In this document: positions 17,976 to 26,102 of the stretch, in pieces
Position numbering within the stretch: the stretch's first letter is position 1
Layout: every line of letters begins with the position of its first letter
Assembly: GCF_018390645.1 (NCBI RefSeq)
Contig: NZ_JAHBGC010000034.1
Span: forward strand, 1 to 39,429
Direction: 5' to 3'
Origin: Ancylobacter dichloromethanicus
GTDB lineage: Bacteria; Pseudomonadota; Alphaproteobacteria; Rhizobiales; Xanthobacteraceae
Length of the DNA stretch: 39,429 bases
The notes under the pieces: generated by a model
The model's input: the letters and a program-made list of their open reading frames with translations, nothing else
What the model was told of the DNA's origin: nothing
Databases searched by the model: none
Position numbers and translations under genes: made by a program

Positions 17976-18453
17976 GCTCAGTTCCTCCCCCGTGTCTCTA
18001 ACGAGATCACAAAGCGCTGTGGCTACGTCGCGCGACGGTCTTGAACTTAAGCAACTTCAGGATTTTTAAGGTGGGTTCATATCGGCGTCAATTGCCGTTC
18101 CCGGCCGCAAGCGCGCCCGCCAAAAATTCGCAGGCCATCGCACGGTCTGCCAACTCGAAAGAAAACTTAAAGATCTTTATGTACGGGCATAAGGACAGAT
18201 GATGCGTTAGAGGTTACATTCAACTACAAGATATTAAAGGTTAAATGTGACGGCAACTCAAACTAATTCGATGTTAATTTCTAGCATATAGATCCGACGG
18301 TTAAGATGATAGCTGGTCAGGAGGCGTATAGTAGTCCGCCTCTCCTCTCGTATCCGACACGCTGCCGCCCTGTTGATAGGCGCGCCGTCAGATTTACTGA
18401 TCCCGAATTATCGGCCGGAGGCGTGCGATAGCCGCGGTCCTGGAGGCCCATCG
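17976..18453. promoter_or_regulatory. Divergent control region with seven TTAA motifs
   Basis: This 478-base gap separates the double-winged-helix regulator from the first hydrolase gene. It is clearly more AT-rich than its surroundings. TTAA occurs at 18047, 18066, 18167, 18234, 18241, 18274 and 18301, several within similar contexts (ACTTAAG, CTTAAAG, TTAAAGGTTAAAT, GTTAATT, GTTAAGA). OmpR/PhoB-type domains often bind AT-containing direct repeats, so these are candidate operators and promoter elements. A 6-bp inverted repeat GAGGCG/CGCCTC lies near 18324-18346. Assignment is inference. Confidence 0.5.
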
Positions 18454-19215
18454 ATGAAAAACATGATCCTGGGAGTACTCATCGCCATGGCCACCGCTTC
18501 CCCTGTCCCGGCACAGACCCGCGGCGACGCCAAGCCGGTCTCGATCGTCCTCGTGCATGGCGCCTTCGTCGATGCATCTGGCTGGAAGTCCGTCTACGAC
18601 ATCCTGACAGACGACGGCTATGAGGTTCTGGTCGTCCAGAACCCGACGATCACGCTCGAAAGCGACGTCGAAGCAACCCGGCAGGTGATCGCGAGGGCGA
18701 CCAAGCCGGTGGTGCTGGTCGGTCATTCCTATGGCGGCGCCGTCATCAGCGAGGCCGGTAGCGACCCGAAAGTTCGCAATCTGGCCTATATCGCGGCCTT
18801 CGCACCGGATGTCGGCGAGTCGGTCTTCGAGCTTGCCACGAGGCCGACGCCTGGGGAGGCGTCACCGCCGCTGCTGCCGCCGGCCGACGGCTTCATTCTC
18901 GTGGACCCGGCAAAGTTCTCCACCTCCTTCGCCCAGGACGTGGATATCTCGATCACCGGCTTCATGGCGATGGCGCAGGTTCCCTGGGGACTCGGCGCAG
19001 TCCAGCCCAAGCTCACCCGCGCGGCATGGAAGGACAAGCCGGTCCACTACATGCTGACGACGCAGGACCGGATGGTCGCACCCAGCACCCAGCGCTTCAT
19101 GGCGACCAGGGCCAAGGCGACCTTGGTCGAGCTGTCGAGCAGCCACGCCGCAATGCTCTCCCACCCCAAGGAAGTCGCCGCCTTCATTGAAAAGGCCGCC
19201 GTCGAAGGCAACTAG
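18454..19215 (+). CDS. Secreted alpha/beta hydrolase (esterase-like)
   Basis: The 253-residue product starts with a signal peptide (MKNMILGVLIAMATASPVPAQ), so it is probably periplasmic. The rest is an alpha/beta hydrolase: oxyanion region VLVHGAFVDASGWK, nucleophile elbow GHSYGGAV (Ser), acid in TTQDRMV (Asp) and catalytic His in SSSHAAML. This arrangement matches the small esterase family related to plant methylesterases and pyrethroid hydrolases. ATG 18454 follows TGGAGG at 18441-18446. It is the first gene of a same-strand cluster (second hydrolase, DJ-1 protein, ABM monooxygenase, aldehyde dehydrogenase) facing the STAND regulator. Substrate is unknown; ester cleavage feeding aldehyde oxidation is a reasonable guess. 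Confidence 0.85.
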   Translation: MKNMILGVLIAMATASPVPAQTRGDAKPVSIVLVHGAFVDASGWKSVYDILTDDGYEVLVVQNPTITLESDVEATRQVIARATKPVVLVGHSYGGAVISEAGSDPKVRNLAYIAAFAPDVGESVFELATRPTPGEASPPLLPPADGFILVDPAKFSTSFAQDVDISITGFMAMAQVPWGLGAVQPKLTRAAWKDKPVHYMLTTQDRMVAPSTQRFMATRAKATLVELSSSHAAMLSHPKEVAAFIEKAAVEGN

Positions 19216-19281
19216 CTCGGGCATCTTGGACGGTGTGCATCTCCGTCGTCGCTGCGGGTCTCGGCAAACATGGAGGCAACG

Positions 19282-20253
19282 ATGATCAGGATGGTTCTCG
19301 CTCTTGCGCCCGTACTGTTCAGTCTGCTGGGCGCCCCGAATGCCTCCGCGCAGCAAAGCGCAGCAGCGGTGGCCGGGCGGCCAGTGCCTGTCGTGCACTA
19401 TCGGTACGAGACAATCGACGGCGTGAAGGTCTTCTACCGCGAGGCTGGCCCCGCCAATGGCCCCGTGGTGCTGCTGCTGCACGGCTTTCCAACCTCGTCG
19501 CACATGTTCCGGAATTTGATCCCGCTGCTGGCGGACAAATATCGCGTCATTGCACCGGACTATCCCGGTTTCGGCCAGAGCGACGCCCCCGAACACACGC
19601 GCTTTGACTATTCCTTCGCGCACTTCGCCGACATGATCGACACGCTGTTGCAGGAATTGGGCGCAACGCGCTACGCCCTCTACCTCATGGATTACGGCGC
19701 GCCGGTCGGTTATCGCCTCGCCCTCAAGCATCCCGAGCGCGTCAGCGCGCTGATCGTCCAGAACGGCAATGCCTATGAAGAAGGGCTCCAGGATTTCTGG
19801 GATCCCATCAAGGCCTACTGGGCCGCGAATACGCCTGCGAACCGCAAGGCACTCTTGGGATTGCTGACCCCGGCGACAACGAAGTTCCAGTACACCGATG
19901 GGATGGGTGATCTCTCCCGCATCAGCCCGGACAACTGGGTCCATGATCAGGCACTGCTCGACCGTCCCGACAACAACGAGATCCAGTTAGACCTATTCTA
20001 CGATTATCGCACCAATGTGCCGCTCTACCCGCAATTCCAGGAATTCTTCCGGAAGCGCAGGCCGCCGACGATCATCGTCTGGGGGAAGAACGACAAGATC
20101 TTTCCGGCCGAAGGAGCCCATCCCTATCTTCGGGATCTGCCGGACGCGGAATTCCATCTCCTCGACAGCGGTCATTTCGCACTCGAGGACAGGTTGGCGG
20201 AAATGGCTCCCCTCATCCGCGACTTTCTCGATCGGAAGGCGGGATCGCCGTGA
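19282..20253 (+). CDS. Exported alpha/beta hydrolase, epoxide hydrolase/dehalogenase-like
   Basis: A 323-residue protein with an N-terminal signal peptide ([24 protein letters not shown]). The fold is that of epoxide hydrolases and haloacid/haloalkane dehalogenases: [29 protein letters not shown], a nucleophile elbow [11 protein letters not shown] in which Asp replaces Ser, a second acid region (WGKNDKIF) and His in [10 protein letters not shown]. An Asp nucleophile means attack on C-O or C-halogen bonds rather than ester hydrolysis by Ser. ATG 19282 is preferred over 19270 because GGAGG lies at 19272-19276. It follows the first hydrolase by 66 bases and is followed by an alcohol dehydrogenase remnant. 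Exact substrate cannot be read. Confidence 0.85.
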   Translation: MIRMVLALAPVLFSLLGAPNASAQQSAAAVAGRPVPVVHYRYETIDGVKVFYREAGPANGPVVLLLHGFPTSSHMFRNLIPLLADKYRVIAPDYPGFGQSDAPEHTRFDYSFAHFADMIDTLLQELGATRYALYLMDYGAPVGYRLALKHPERVSALIVQNGNAYEEGLQDFWDPIKAYWAANTPANRKALLGLLTPATTKFQYTDGMGDLSRISPDNWVHDQALLDRPDNNEIQLDLFYDYRTNVPLYPQFQEFFRKRRPPTIIVWGKNDKIFPAEGAHPYLRDLPDAEFHLLDSGHFALEDRLAEMAPLIRDFLDRKAGSP

Positions 20254-20307
20254 GGGATGGGCGATGTGACTGACCGGGCCGGGCGCCTGCCAAAAACAGA
20301 GACATCA

Positions 20308-20328
20308 CGCCAAACGCCAAACGCCAAA
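20308..20328 (+). repeat. Three tandem copies of CGCCAAA
   Basis: CGCCAAA is repeated exactly three times in a row, 54 bases after the hydrolase stop and at the edge of the alcohol dehydrogenase remnant. It may mark the deletion junction that removed the N-terminal part of that gene. Confidence 0.85.
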
Positions 20329-20329
20329 G

Positions 20330-20606
20330 TGAGCCGCACAATGCCGCGTTCCTCCACCACTCTGGTCTTTTCGGATGCCAAGCGGATGATCGCATTGATG
20401 TCCCGCTGTTCCCTCGCGTGTCGGGCGAGCAGACCTTCCATGGCTTGTTCTGGGGCAATAACACGGACCTCAGCGAAGTCATGGCGCTCGCTGCCGACGG
20501 CAACATCCAGCACACGATCAAGATCATCGGCTTCGAGCAGATCAACGAATACCTCGACCTTCCGTGCGACAACAAAATCGTCGGTCGGACGGTGGTGAAG
20601 TTCTGA
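20330..20606 (+). pseudogene. Zinc-type alcohol dehydrogenase, C-terminal remnant
   Basis: The in-frame stretch DVPLFPRVSGEQTFHGLFWGNN followed by TDLSEVMALAADGNIQHT and FEQINEYLDL..KIVGRTVVKF matches the C-terminal end of zinc-dependent medium-chain alcohol dehydrogenases. The GroES-like domain, zinc ligands and most of the Rossmann fold are absent, and there is no start codon with a ribosome-binding site. The stop is at 20604-20606, 42 bases before the DJ-1 gene. The cluster probably once encoded a complete alcohol dehydrogenase beside the aldehyde dehydrogenase, giving an alcohol-to-acid oxidation route that is now broken. Confidence 0.65.
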
Positions 20607-20647
20607 CAGCCTGAACGCATGCGCAAGCAAGATACAAGGAGAAACCC

Positions 20648-21325
20648 GTGACCCAACATGTCCTGTTCATCGTCACCAACGCATCCGTGATCGGTCCACA
20701 CAATCGCAAGACCGGCTTCTTTTTCGCGGAGGTCGCCCATCCTTTCGACGTGCTCGACAAGGCGGGGATTGCCGTCGAGTTTGCGTCTCCTGCCGGCGGA
20801 TGGACGCCCCACGACGCATATGACGAGAAAGATCCCGCCCAGAAGGAGTTTCTCGAGAGCAAGGCCTTTCGTCGGCTCAATCACAGCCGCAAGCTGTCTG
20901 AGGTGGATGCGGCGGATTACGACGCCATCCTGGTGCCCGGCGGCCTCGGGCCGATGGTCGACATCGCGCGCAATGCGGATGTGCAGAAGGCCATCGTGCG
21001 CGCCTGGACCACCGGCAAGTTCGTGACTGCCGTTTGTCACGGCCCGTGCTCCCTTCTCGGCGTGGATCTCGGCGATGGCACGCCGTTCGCGCGCGGCAAG
21101 AAGCTCACCGCGTTCTCGAAGAAGGAAGAATACGACTACGCCCGCGATGACGTGCCCTACGAACTCGAGGACGCGCTGAGAGCGGAGGGGGCGGAGTACT
21201 CGTCTGTCGCCAACTGGGAACCTCACGTCGTCGTCGATGGGCGGCTCATCACCGGCCAGAACCCGGCCTCAGCGGGACCTTTGGCGACAGAGCTGCTCGC
21301 CGCTCTCAAGGCGGTAAATCAGTGA
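20648..21325 (+). CDS. DJ-1/PfpI family protein (type 1 glutamine amidotransferase-like, Hsp31-like)
   Basis: The 225-residue protein belongs to the DJ-1/ThiJ/PfpI superfamily, class I glutamine amidotransferase fold. The nucleophile Cys lies in FVTAVCHGPCSLLG, and an Asp/Glu-containing strand precedes it (YDAILVPGGLGPM). Members act as glyoxalase III/protein deglycases, chaperones or hydrolases; the length and the GWTPHDAYDEKDPA insertion are Hsp31-like. Start is GTG 20648 behind AAGGAG (20636-20641). It sits between hydrolases and an ABM monooxygenase, suggesting a role in handling reactive aldehydes made by the cluster. That role is inference. Confidence 0.85.
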   Translation: MTQHVLFIVTNASVIGPHNRKTGFFFAEVAHPFDVLDKAGIAVEFASPAGGWTPHDAYDEKDPAQKEFLESKAFRRLNHSRKLSEVDAADYDAILVPGGLGPMVDIARNADVQKAIVRAWTTGKFVTAVCHGPCSLLGVDLGDGTPFARGKKLTAFSKKEEYDYARDDVPYELEDALRAEGAEYSSVANWEPHVVVDGRLITGQNPASAGPLATELLAALKAVNQ

Positions 21326-21419
21326 GACGCGGCTGAAATATCCGGCGTGCGGCTCCAGTTCGCGAGCTTGAAGCTTGGCGGAGGGGAGGCGCACGCGCCC
21401 ATTTCATCAGGAGCTTTGC

Positions 21420-21719
21420 ATGACGCAATCGCCATCCAAGATCACCGCGATCCTGACGGCGTACCCGGGCCGGAGCGCCGAGCTCAAAGCGCTGCTCGTC
21501 GGCATGGCACCGCATTGCAGGGCCGAGCCGGGTAACCTGCGCTGGGATGTCTGGCGCGACGCATCAAACGAAGAGCGTTACGTGATCGATGAGCTGTACC
21601 GGGACGTCGCGGCCGTCGAAGACCATCGAAACTCGCCGCATTATCAAGCCTACCTGGCCAGGGTGCCCGAGCTGGCCGACCGGACGGCGGTGGTCTCGGA
21701 GGCGGTGGAGGTCAGGTAA
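21420..21719 (+). CDS. Antibiotic biosynthesis monooxygenase (ABM) domain protein
   Basis: This 99-residue single-domain protein has the ABM ferredoxin-like fold pattern: ITAILTAYPGRSAELKALL, then PGNLRWDVWRDASNEERYVIDELYRDVAAVEDHRNSPHYQAYL. Proteins of this size are dimeric quinol monooxygenases (YgiN-like) or dehalogenase/degradation partners. ATG 21420 follows AGGAG. It overlaps no neighbour and precedes the aldehyde dehydrogenase by 52 bases on the same strand. Its oxidised substrate is unknown, but location suggests a shared pathway with the hydrolases and the dehydrogenase. Confidence 0.85.
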   Translation: MTQSPSKITAILTAYPGRSAELKALLVGMAPHCRAEPGNLRWDVWRDASNEERYVIDELYRDVAAVEDHRNSPHYQAYLARVPELADRTAVVSEAVEVR

Positions 21720-21771
21720 CCGGCGGGCATCGGATTCATGCAGCCTGGCTGCTTTGATAAGGAGGACAGGC

Positions 21772-23151
21772 ATGATCGAGGTCGTGCAAGCTTTCGACCG
21801 CAAGCCCATCGCCGAGTTGCCGACGGACGAGGCGTCAGCACTCGAAACCAAGCTGGAGACGGCACGCGCCCGGTTTCAGGATCGGGCCGCGTGGCTGCAA
21901 CCGCATGAGCGGATGGCCGTCCTTCATAGACTCGCCGGCCTCGTCGAACAGCAGCGCGAGGCGTTTGCAACGCGGATCGCCCGCGAAGGCGGCAAGCCCT
22001 ACACAGACGCACTGGTCGAGACCGACCGGGCGATCGACGGCATCCGTAACGCGGCCGACCTGTTGCGCGCGCGAGGCGGCGTCGAGATACCGATGGGTCT
22101 CACTGCCGCGAGCGAGAACCGTCGCGCCTGGACCATCAAGGAGCCGATCGGCGTGGTGGCGGCGATCTCCGCCTTCAACCATCCGCTCAATCTCATCGTG
22201 CACCAGATCGCCCCCGCAATAGCGACCGGCTGTCCGGTCATCGTCAAGCCGGCAATGACAACGCCGCTTTCCTGCCTCGAACTCGTAAAGCTGGTCCATG
22301 AGGCCGGCATGCCCGACGGCTGGGTGCAGACGCTGCTCCCCGAACGCGGCGAGCTGTCCCAAGCCCTCGCGACGGATCCACGCGTCGCCTTTCTCAGCTT
22401 CATCGGGTCCGCGAAGGTTGGCTGGCGACTGCGGTCGATTTTGGCGCCCGGAACCCGTTGCGCGCTTGAGCATGGCGGTGTCGCACCCGTCATCGTCGAT
22501 CGCAGCGCCGATTTGGACACGATCATCGAGCCGATAGCCAAGGGGAGCTATTATCACGCCGGCCAGGTATGCGTCTCCGTCCAGCGCATCTACGTGCATG
22601 CGGAGCTCAGGCAGGCCTTCATCGAGCGTTTTGCTGCGCGGGTGGAACAACTGCGGGTCGGAGATCCGACGCACGCCGACACTGAAGTCGGCCCGCTGAT
22701 CAAACCCGACGAAGCGCGACGGGTGGAAAGCTGGATCGACGAAGCCGTCGCTGCGGGCGGCCGCCAGATCGGCGGCGCACGCGTCAACGAGACGACGCTC
22801 CGGCCGACGATACTCGTCGACCCACCGCGCGATGCGAAGGTCTCAACGTATGAGATATTCGGGCCCGTCGCCTGCATCTACGGTTATGACGAGATCGACG
22901 AGGCCATCGTGGCCGCCAATTCGCTCCCCGTCGCCTTCCAGGCGAGCATCTTCACGCGTGACCTTGAGGTCGCGTTCGACGCCGCCGAGCGCCTCGATGC
23001 CTCTGCGGTAATGGTCAACGATCACAGCGCGTTTCGTACCGACTGGATGCCGTTCGCCGGGCGGCGCGAATCCGGCTACGGCGTCGGCGGCATTCCCTAC
23101 ACGGCACACGAAATGACCGCAGAGAAGATGATCGTATTCAAGCGACAGTGA
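21772..23151 (+). CDS. NAD(P)-dependent aldehyde dehydrogenase
   Basis: A 459-residue aldehyde dehydrogenase. The catalytic Cys is in YYHAGQVCVSVQRIYV and the general-base Glu in CALEHGGVAPVIV (usually LELGG; His replaces Leu). The oxyanion Asn lies in ISAFNHPLNL, the cofactor-binding Lys in VIVKPA, and a conserved EIFGPV motif follows. Length is slightly short of the usual 470-500. ATG 21772 is placed by AAGGAGG (21759-21765). As the last gene of the cluster it probably oxidises an aldehyde made by the upstream hydrolases or by the lost alcohol dehydrogenase. An IS3 transposase remnant begins 16 bases after the stop. Confidence 0.9.
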   Translation: MIEVVQAFDRKPIAELPTDEASALETKLETARARFQDRAAWLQPHERMAVLHRLAGLVEQQREAFATRIAREGGKPYTDALVETDRAIDGIRNAADLLRARGGVEIPMGLTAASENRRAWTIKEPIGVVAAISAFNHPLNLIVHQIAPAIATGCPVIVKPAMTTPLSCLELVKLVHEAGMPDGWVQTLLPERGELSQALATDPRVAFLSFIGSAKVGWRLRSILAPGTRCALEHGGVAPVIVDRSADLDTIIEPIAKGSYYHAGQVCVSVQRIYVHAELRQAFIERFAARVEQLRVGDPTHADTEVGPLIKPDEARRVESWIDEAVAAGGRQIGGARVNETTLRPTILVDPPRDAKVSTYEIFGPVACIYGYDEIDEAIVAANSLPVAFQASIFTRDLEVAFDAAERLDASAVMVNDHSAFRTDWMPFAGRRESGYGVGGIPYTAHEMTAEKMIVFKRQ

Positions 23152-23167
23152 ACAACTCCAAGTTTTC

Positions 23168-23340
23168 TAGACGCCCTCGGCTTTCGCTTTGTGCTGCCGT
23201 TCGAACGCGACGGCGACAGCACCTCGTCCCGGACGTGCTTCCGGTGAAGCACGACGTTGGTCGTTCGACGGGCCTGCATGGACCAGCCGACGACGCGGCG
23301 GGAGAAGAGGTCGATCACGACCGCCAGGATAAGCCTAATC
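23168..23340 (-). pseudogene. IS3-family OrfB 3' remnant
   Basis: On the minus strand ILAVVIDLFSRRVVGWSMQ is the characteristic core of the rve transposase domain, including the second Asp region. It runs to RRTTNVVLH, where a deletion and frame change join it to the OrfB tail (VAFERQHKAKAEGV, stop at 23168-23170). The element is reduced to about 170 bases. Its presumed inverted-repeat end lies next to the aldehyde dehydrogenase stop. It differs from the IS3 remnant at 12.5 kb. Confidence 0.7.
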
Positions 23341-23364
23341 GACCGCAGCCGTTGAACAAGATCG

Positions 23365-24126
23365 CTGCGGCTTCATTGCGGTCCGGCGGGGACCATTGTC
23401 GGCATCAGCCGAGCCGAGCGACGGCGCCTCGCCTGGCACCTGCCGCATGATTTTGATCGCCGCCCGTTGAGAGAGAGGGAGGAGATCCTTGAGTGGGTGC
23501 AGCGCGTGGTGATCTCGGGAACGACCGACTATCGTCGCTTCCGGGCCGCTGCCATGAAGCGGCGCTGTTCGATCCGGTTTCCCGGCCTGCTCGACCAATC
23601 CTCCCGGCCGCGCGGGCTGTACCGGTTTTGCCGGGAAGAGGATGGATCGCTGCCGGATCCGGACCTCGCAAGTGCGGCCCTCGATGCGCCGCCCCAGCTG
23701 GCCGAGGAGATGGCGGACCTCGTCCGGTTCAAGACGGCGACGCTGACGGCCTTCGGCTATCAGCGCAACGGTGTCTGGGGCGAGGAGACGGCATCCCAGA
23801 AGGTCGAGCATCTCGGTCTGATGTTCGGTGCGCTGGCGGCCTCACCCAACGGCGCGGTCCATGGCTTCGGCGTGCCGCTGGAGAATCTGAGCTTCAGTCT
23901 GCTGGTCTTCCCGATCGTGTGGGACTGGTACATCCAATGGCGGGAGCGTCGGCGCGGCTTCTACACCGCGTGGGAAGTCGCTCATTCGGGACAGGAATGG
24001 CGTATTCGACGCCCTTGCTTTCGCTGCGGCGCTTGTAATCTCTCAGTCAAGGCATCCTATTTGTACGTGATGGCGTCCTTTTCGCCGCACGACTGTCGTT
24101 TGGGGCTTTCCCATGCGCTCGGATAG
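23365..24126 (+). CDS. Integrase-like conserved protein, N-terminal part, probably truncated at both ends
   Basis: A frame open from 23356 to 24126 contains GTIVGISRAERRRLAWHLPH, REREEILEWVQRVV, MKRRCSIRFPGLLDQS, PPQLAEEMADLVRFKTATLT and WDWYIQWRERRRGFYTAWE. From memory this resembles the N-terminal half of a plasmid/island-associated site-specific integrase-like family in Methylobacterium and Sphingomonas; I could not verify that. No tyrosine recombinase catalytic motifs are present. There is no ATG with a ribosome-binding site at the 5' end, which abuts the IS3 scar. After about residue 215 the frame becomes Cys-rich and unlike the rest, suggesting a frameshift or deletion near 24000. It is probably a broken mobility gene. 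Confidence 0.45.
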   Translation: MRLHCGPAGTIVGISRAERRRLAWHLPHDFDRRPLREREEILEWVQRVVISGTTDYRRFRAAAMKRRCSIRFPGLLDQSSRPRGLYRFCREEDGSLPDPDLASAALDAPPQLAEEMADLVRFKTATLTAFGYQRNGVWGEETASQKVEHLGLMFGALAASPNGAVHGFGVPLENLSFSLLVFPIVWDWYIQWRERRRGFYTAWEVAHSGQEWRIRRPCFRCGACNLSVKASYLYVMASFSPHDCRLGLSHALG

Positions 24127-24278
24127 GTCTTCGGTCGTTCCGGGGCCTTTCCGGCTCGGGATTCTCGGACGCAATGGCGCTCAAGCGGCACAGGAACAGC
24201 ATCAAGGCACTCGGACCGTCAGCCGGACCGGAAGGTGCGGAGGAGCCGTTCGACGGGCGAGGAGGTGTAGTTCCAGCT

Positions 24279-24307
24279 TTGCCCATAAACAAATTATACG
24301 TATAATT
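24279..24307 (+). promoter_or_regulatory. Promoter and palindromic operator of the toxin-antitoxin locus
   Basis: A -35-like TTGCCC (24279-24284) is spaced 16 bases from TATAAT (24301-24306). The -10 box lies in a perfect 16-bp palindrome, AATTATACGTATAATT (24292-24307), an AT-rich island in GC-rich DNA. Phd/YefM antitoxins repress their own promoters by binding such palindromes; this fits directly. The antitoxin frame begins 20 bases later. Confidence 0.7.
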
Positions 24308-24327
24308 CTGGCATTCGATCTGAAAGG

Positions 24328-24591
24328 ATGCCGGCCCTGGCGAGAGTCGGCTCCCTCGAATTCCAGCGCAAGTTCGGTGAGTTCCAGCATCAGGCCCAGC
24401 GCGAGCCGGTGGAGATCACACGGCACGGACGCCGCGAGTTCGTGCTGATGTCCGCTGACCATTATGATTGGCTTCGGGCCGCCGCGCAGCGGACCCACCG
24501 CACGGCCGACGCCATCGATGTGGTGATCGACGCGGTGGAGCGCGCGGAGATGGACGCCGAGCACGCGCACCTGAACGGCCTGATGAAGTAG
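24328..24591 (+). CDS. Phd/YefM-family antitoxin
   Basis: This 87-residue protein begins ALARVGSLEFQRKFGEFQHQAQREPVEITRHGRREFVLMSADHYDWL, the canonical Phd/YefM DNA-binding and dimerisation fold (a short N-terminal motif, then RREFVLMSxxxY). The C-terminal half (RTADAIDVVIDAVERAEMDAEHAHLNGLMK) would be the toxin-neutralising tail. The ATG at 24328 sits directly after AAAGG with almost no spacing, so translation may start inefficiently or at a nearby non-ATG codon. A palindromic operator lies upstream and the toxin gene starts 10 bases downstream. The antitoxin is intact while the toxin is truncated. Confidence 0.8.
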   Translation: MPALARVGSLEFQRKFGEFQHQAQREPVEITRHGRREFVLMSADHYDWLRAAAQRTHRTADAIDVVIDAVERAEMDAEHAHLNGLMK

Positions 24592-24601
24592 GGCGCTCGG
24601 C

Positions 24602-24820
24602 GTGGCGTTTCCCGAGCCAAAGCCCGGCCTCATCCTCCGCTATGATTATATCTGGACGCACGAGGCAGCTGCCGGCCGCGATCAAGGCAAGGATCGCCCG
24701 ACCTGCCTCGTCGCCGCGACCGATTCCCTTGTGCGCCCTCGCTATGTAGTGTTGCTGCCGATCACCTATACGCTGCCGTCCGGCGATACGGTGGTCCGCG
24801 CACAATTGCGCGGCGACTGA
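24602..24820 (+). pseudogene. PemK/MazF-like toxin, C-terminally truncated
   Basis: The GTG-initiated frame gives MAFPEPKPGLILRYDYIWTH, then EAAAGRDQGKDRPTCLVAATDSLVRPRYVVLLPITYTLPSGDT. The R-x-x-LVAATD and VLLPIT strands are typical of a PemK-like mRNA interferase/growth inhibitor. After SGDT the family would continue for about 80 residues, but here the sequence changes (VVRAQLRGD stop) and joins recombinase coding sequence in another frame. The truncation point coincides with the recombinase 5' break. The toxin is most likely inactive. Confidence 0.7.
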
Positions 24821-25823
24821 ACGAGGAGGGCATTCCCGGCCCGAGCGGCAAACTTTGGAGCGACACCACGATCCGCGGCCACGTCAAGCGCGGAACCGGC
24901 CTCGTGAACAATGAGCTCTCTATCGGCCGCTTGCTCTGGAACCGGCTTCGATATGTCAAAGACCCGTCAACCGGGAAGCGCGTCTCCCGGATGAATCCGC
25001 CATCGGAATGGATCGTCAAGGACGTCCCCGAGCTCCGCATCGTCGACGACGAGCTGTGGCAATCCGTGCGCGAGCGGCAAGGCGAGATCACCGAGAAGTA
25101 CGTGAATGTCACCGAGGCCATCCGTGATCACCATACCAAGAATCGACTGAACGGGGGACGCCGGCCGAAATCGCTGCTCTCGGGGCTGATATTCTGCGGC
25201 TGCTGTGGTGGTCCGTATTCTCTGCGTGGGTCCGACCGTTTCGCCTTCTCAAACCACATCAGCAAGGGTACCTGCTCCAACAGCCGGACGATCCCGCGCG
25301 AGGACTTGGAGCGCCGCGTGCTGGCCGGTCTCAAGGGCCGGATGATGGCGCCTGAGGTCGTGGCTGAGGCGATGCGTGCTTATGCCGAAGAAACGAACCG
25401 GCTCAATCGGGAACGCCACTCGAATGGCGACGCCTGGAAAGCGGAGCTGGCCAAGGTGGAGAAGCAGATCAGGGGCATCATCGAGGCCATTAAGGCCGGA
25501 ATGTTCCACGAGAGCATGAAGGCTGAAATGGACGCGTTGGAGGCCCGAAAGAAGGAGCTTTCGGAGCTACTGGTCGATGTTCCCAACGACGTACCGGACA
25601 TGCTGGCGAGGGCCGCGGTCATCTATGCGAGCAAGGTCGCGACTCTGACTCGCGCGCTGAACAGGCCGGAAGAAAGACCTCAAGCAGCGGAAGCTTTGCG
25701 GATGCTGATCGAGCGGATCGTGCTCACGCCCGGCAATGAACGAGGCGAGATGTTCGCGGCATTGCACGGCGAACTGCGTACCATCCTCGAATGGACCGAG
25801 CGCCAAGCAATCGGAAAGATCGG

Positions 25824-25858
25824 CAAAAAAACAAAACCCGCAGCCGAGGCTGCGGGTT
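25824..25858 (-). terminator. Rho-independent terminator of tRNA-fMet
   Basis: On the minus strand, downstream of the tRNA, an 11-bp stem (AAACCCGCAGC with its exact complement, 4-base loop) is followed by TTTTGTTTTTTT. The same hairpin in the left repeat (2851-2876) has lost part of its T-run. In the right copy the hairpin lies inside the recombinase coding frame on the opposite strand. Confidence 0.85.
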
Positions 25859-25870
25859 TGTCGGTATCAG

Positions 25871-25881
<11 letters not shown>
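25832..25881. repeat. Right attachment-site repeat (attR-like) at the tRNA 3' end
   Basis: 50 bases identical to 2851-2900, covering the terminator stem, the spacer and the first 11 bases of the tRNA 3' end. Beyond 25881 the tRNA body continues, whereas the left copy diverges, so the crossover lies in or near this block. Confidence 0.75.
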
Positions 25882-25947
<66 letters not shown>

Positions 25948-26102
25948 TCAGAGCCGTACAGGACGCCGTAGCGGCCTGCCGACGCCGGGTATCTAGCAAT
26001 GCGGATGGCCAAATGAAAGGGGGGCGGGCTATCTTTTTGTCATCGGATCGTCGCGCTGAGGCTGAAAGAATCGATTAACTAATTGTAATAGAAAGAGAAT
26101 TT

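Noticed and set aside
20172..21226. Minus-strand frames opposite the alcohol dehydrogenase remnant and DJ-1 gene
   Set aside because: The plus-strand DJ-1 gene has a ribosome-binding site and a conserved Cys motif; the minus frames have neither.
24174..24305. A 43-codon frame (MALKRHRNSIKALG...) upstream of the antitoxin
   Set aside because: It runs through the promoter and operator of the toxin-antitoxin locus, lacks a ribosome-binding site and resembles nothing I know.
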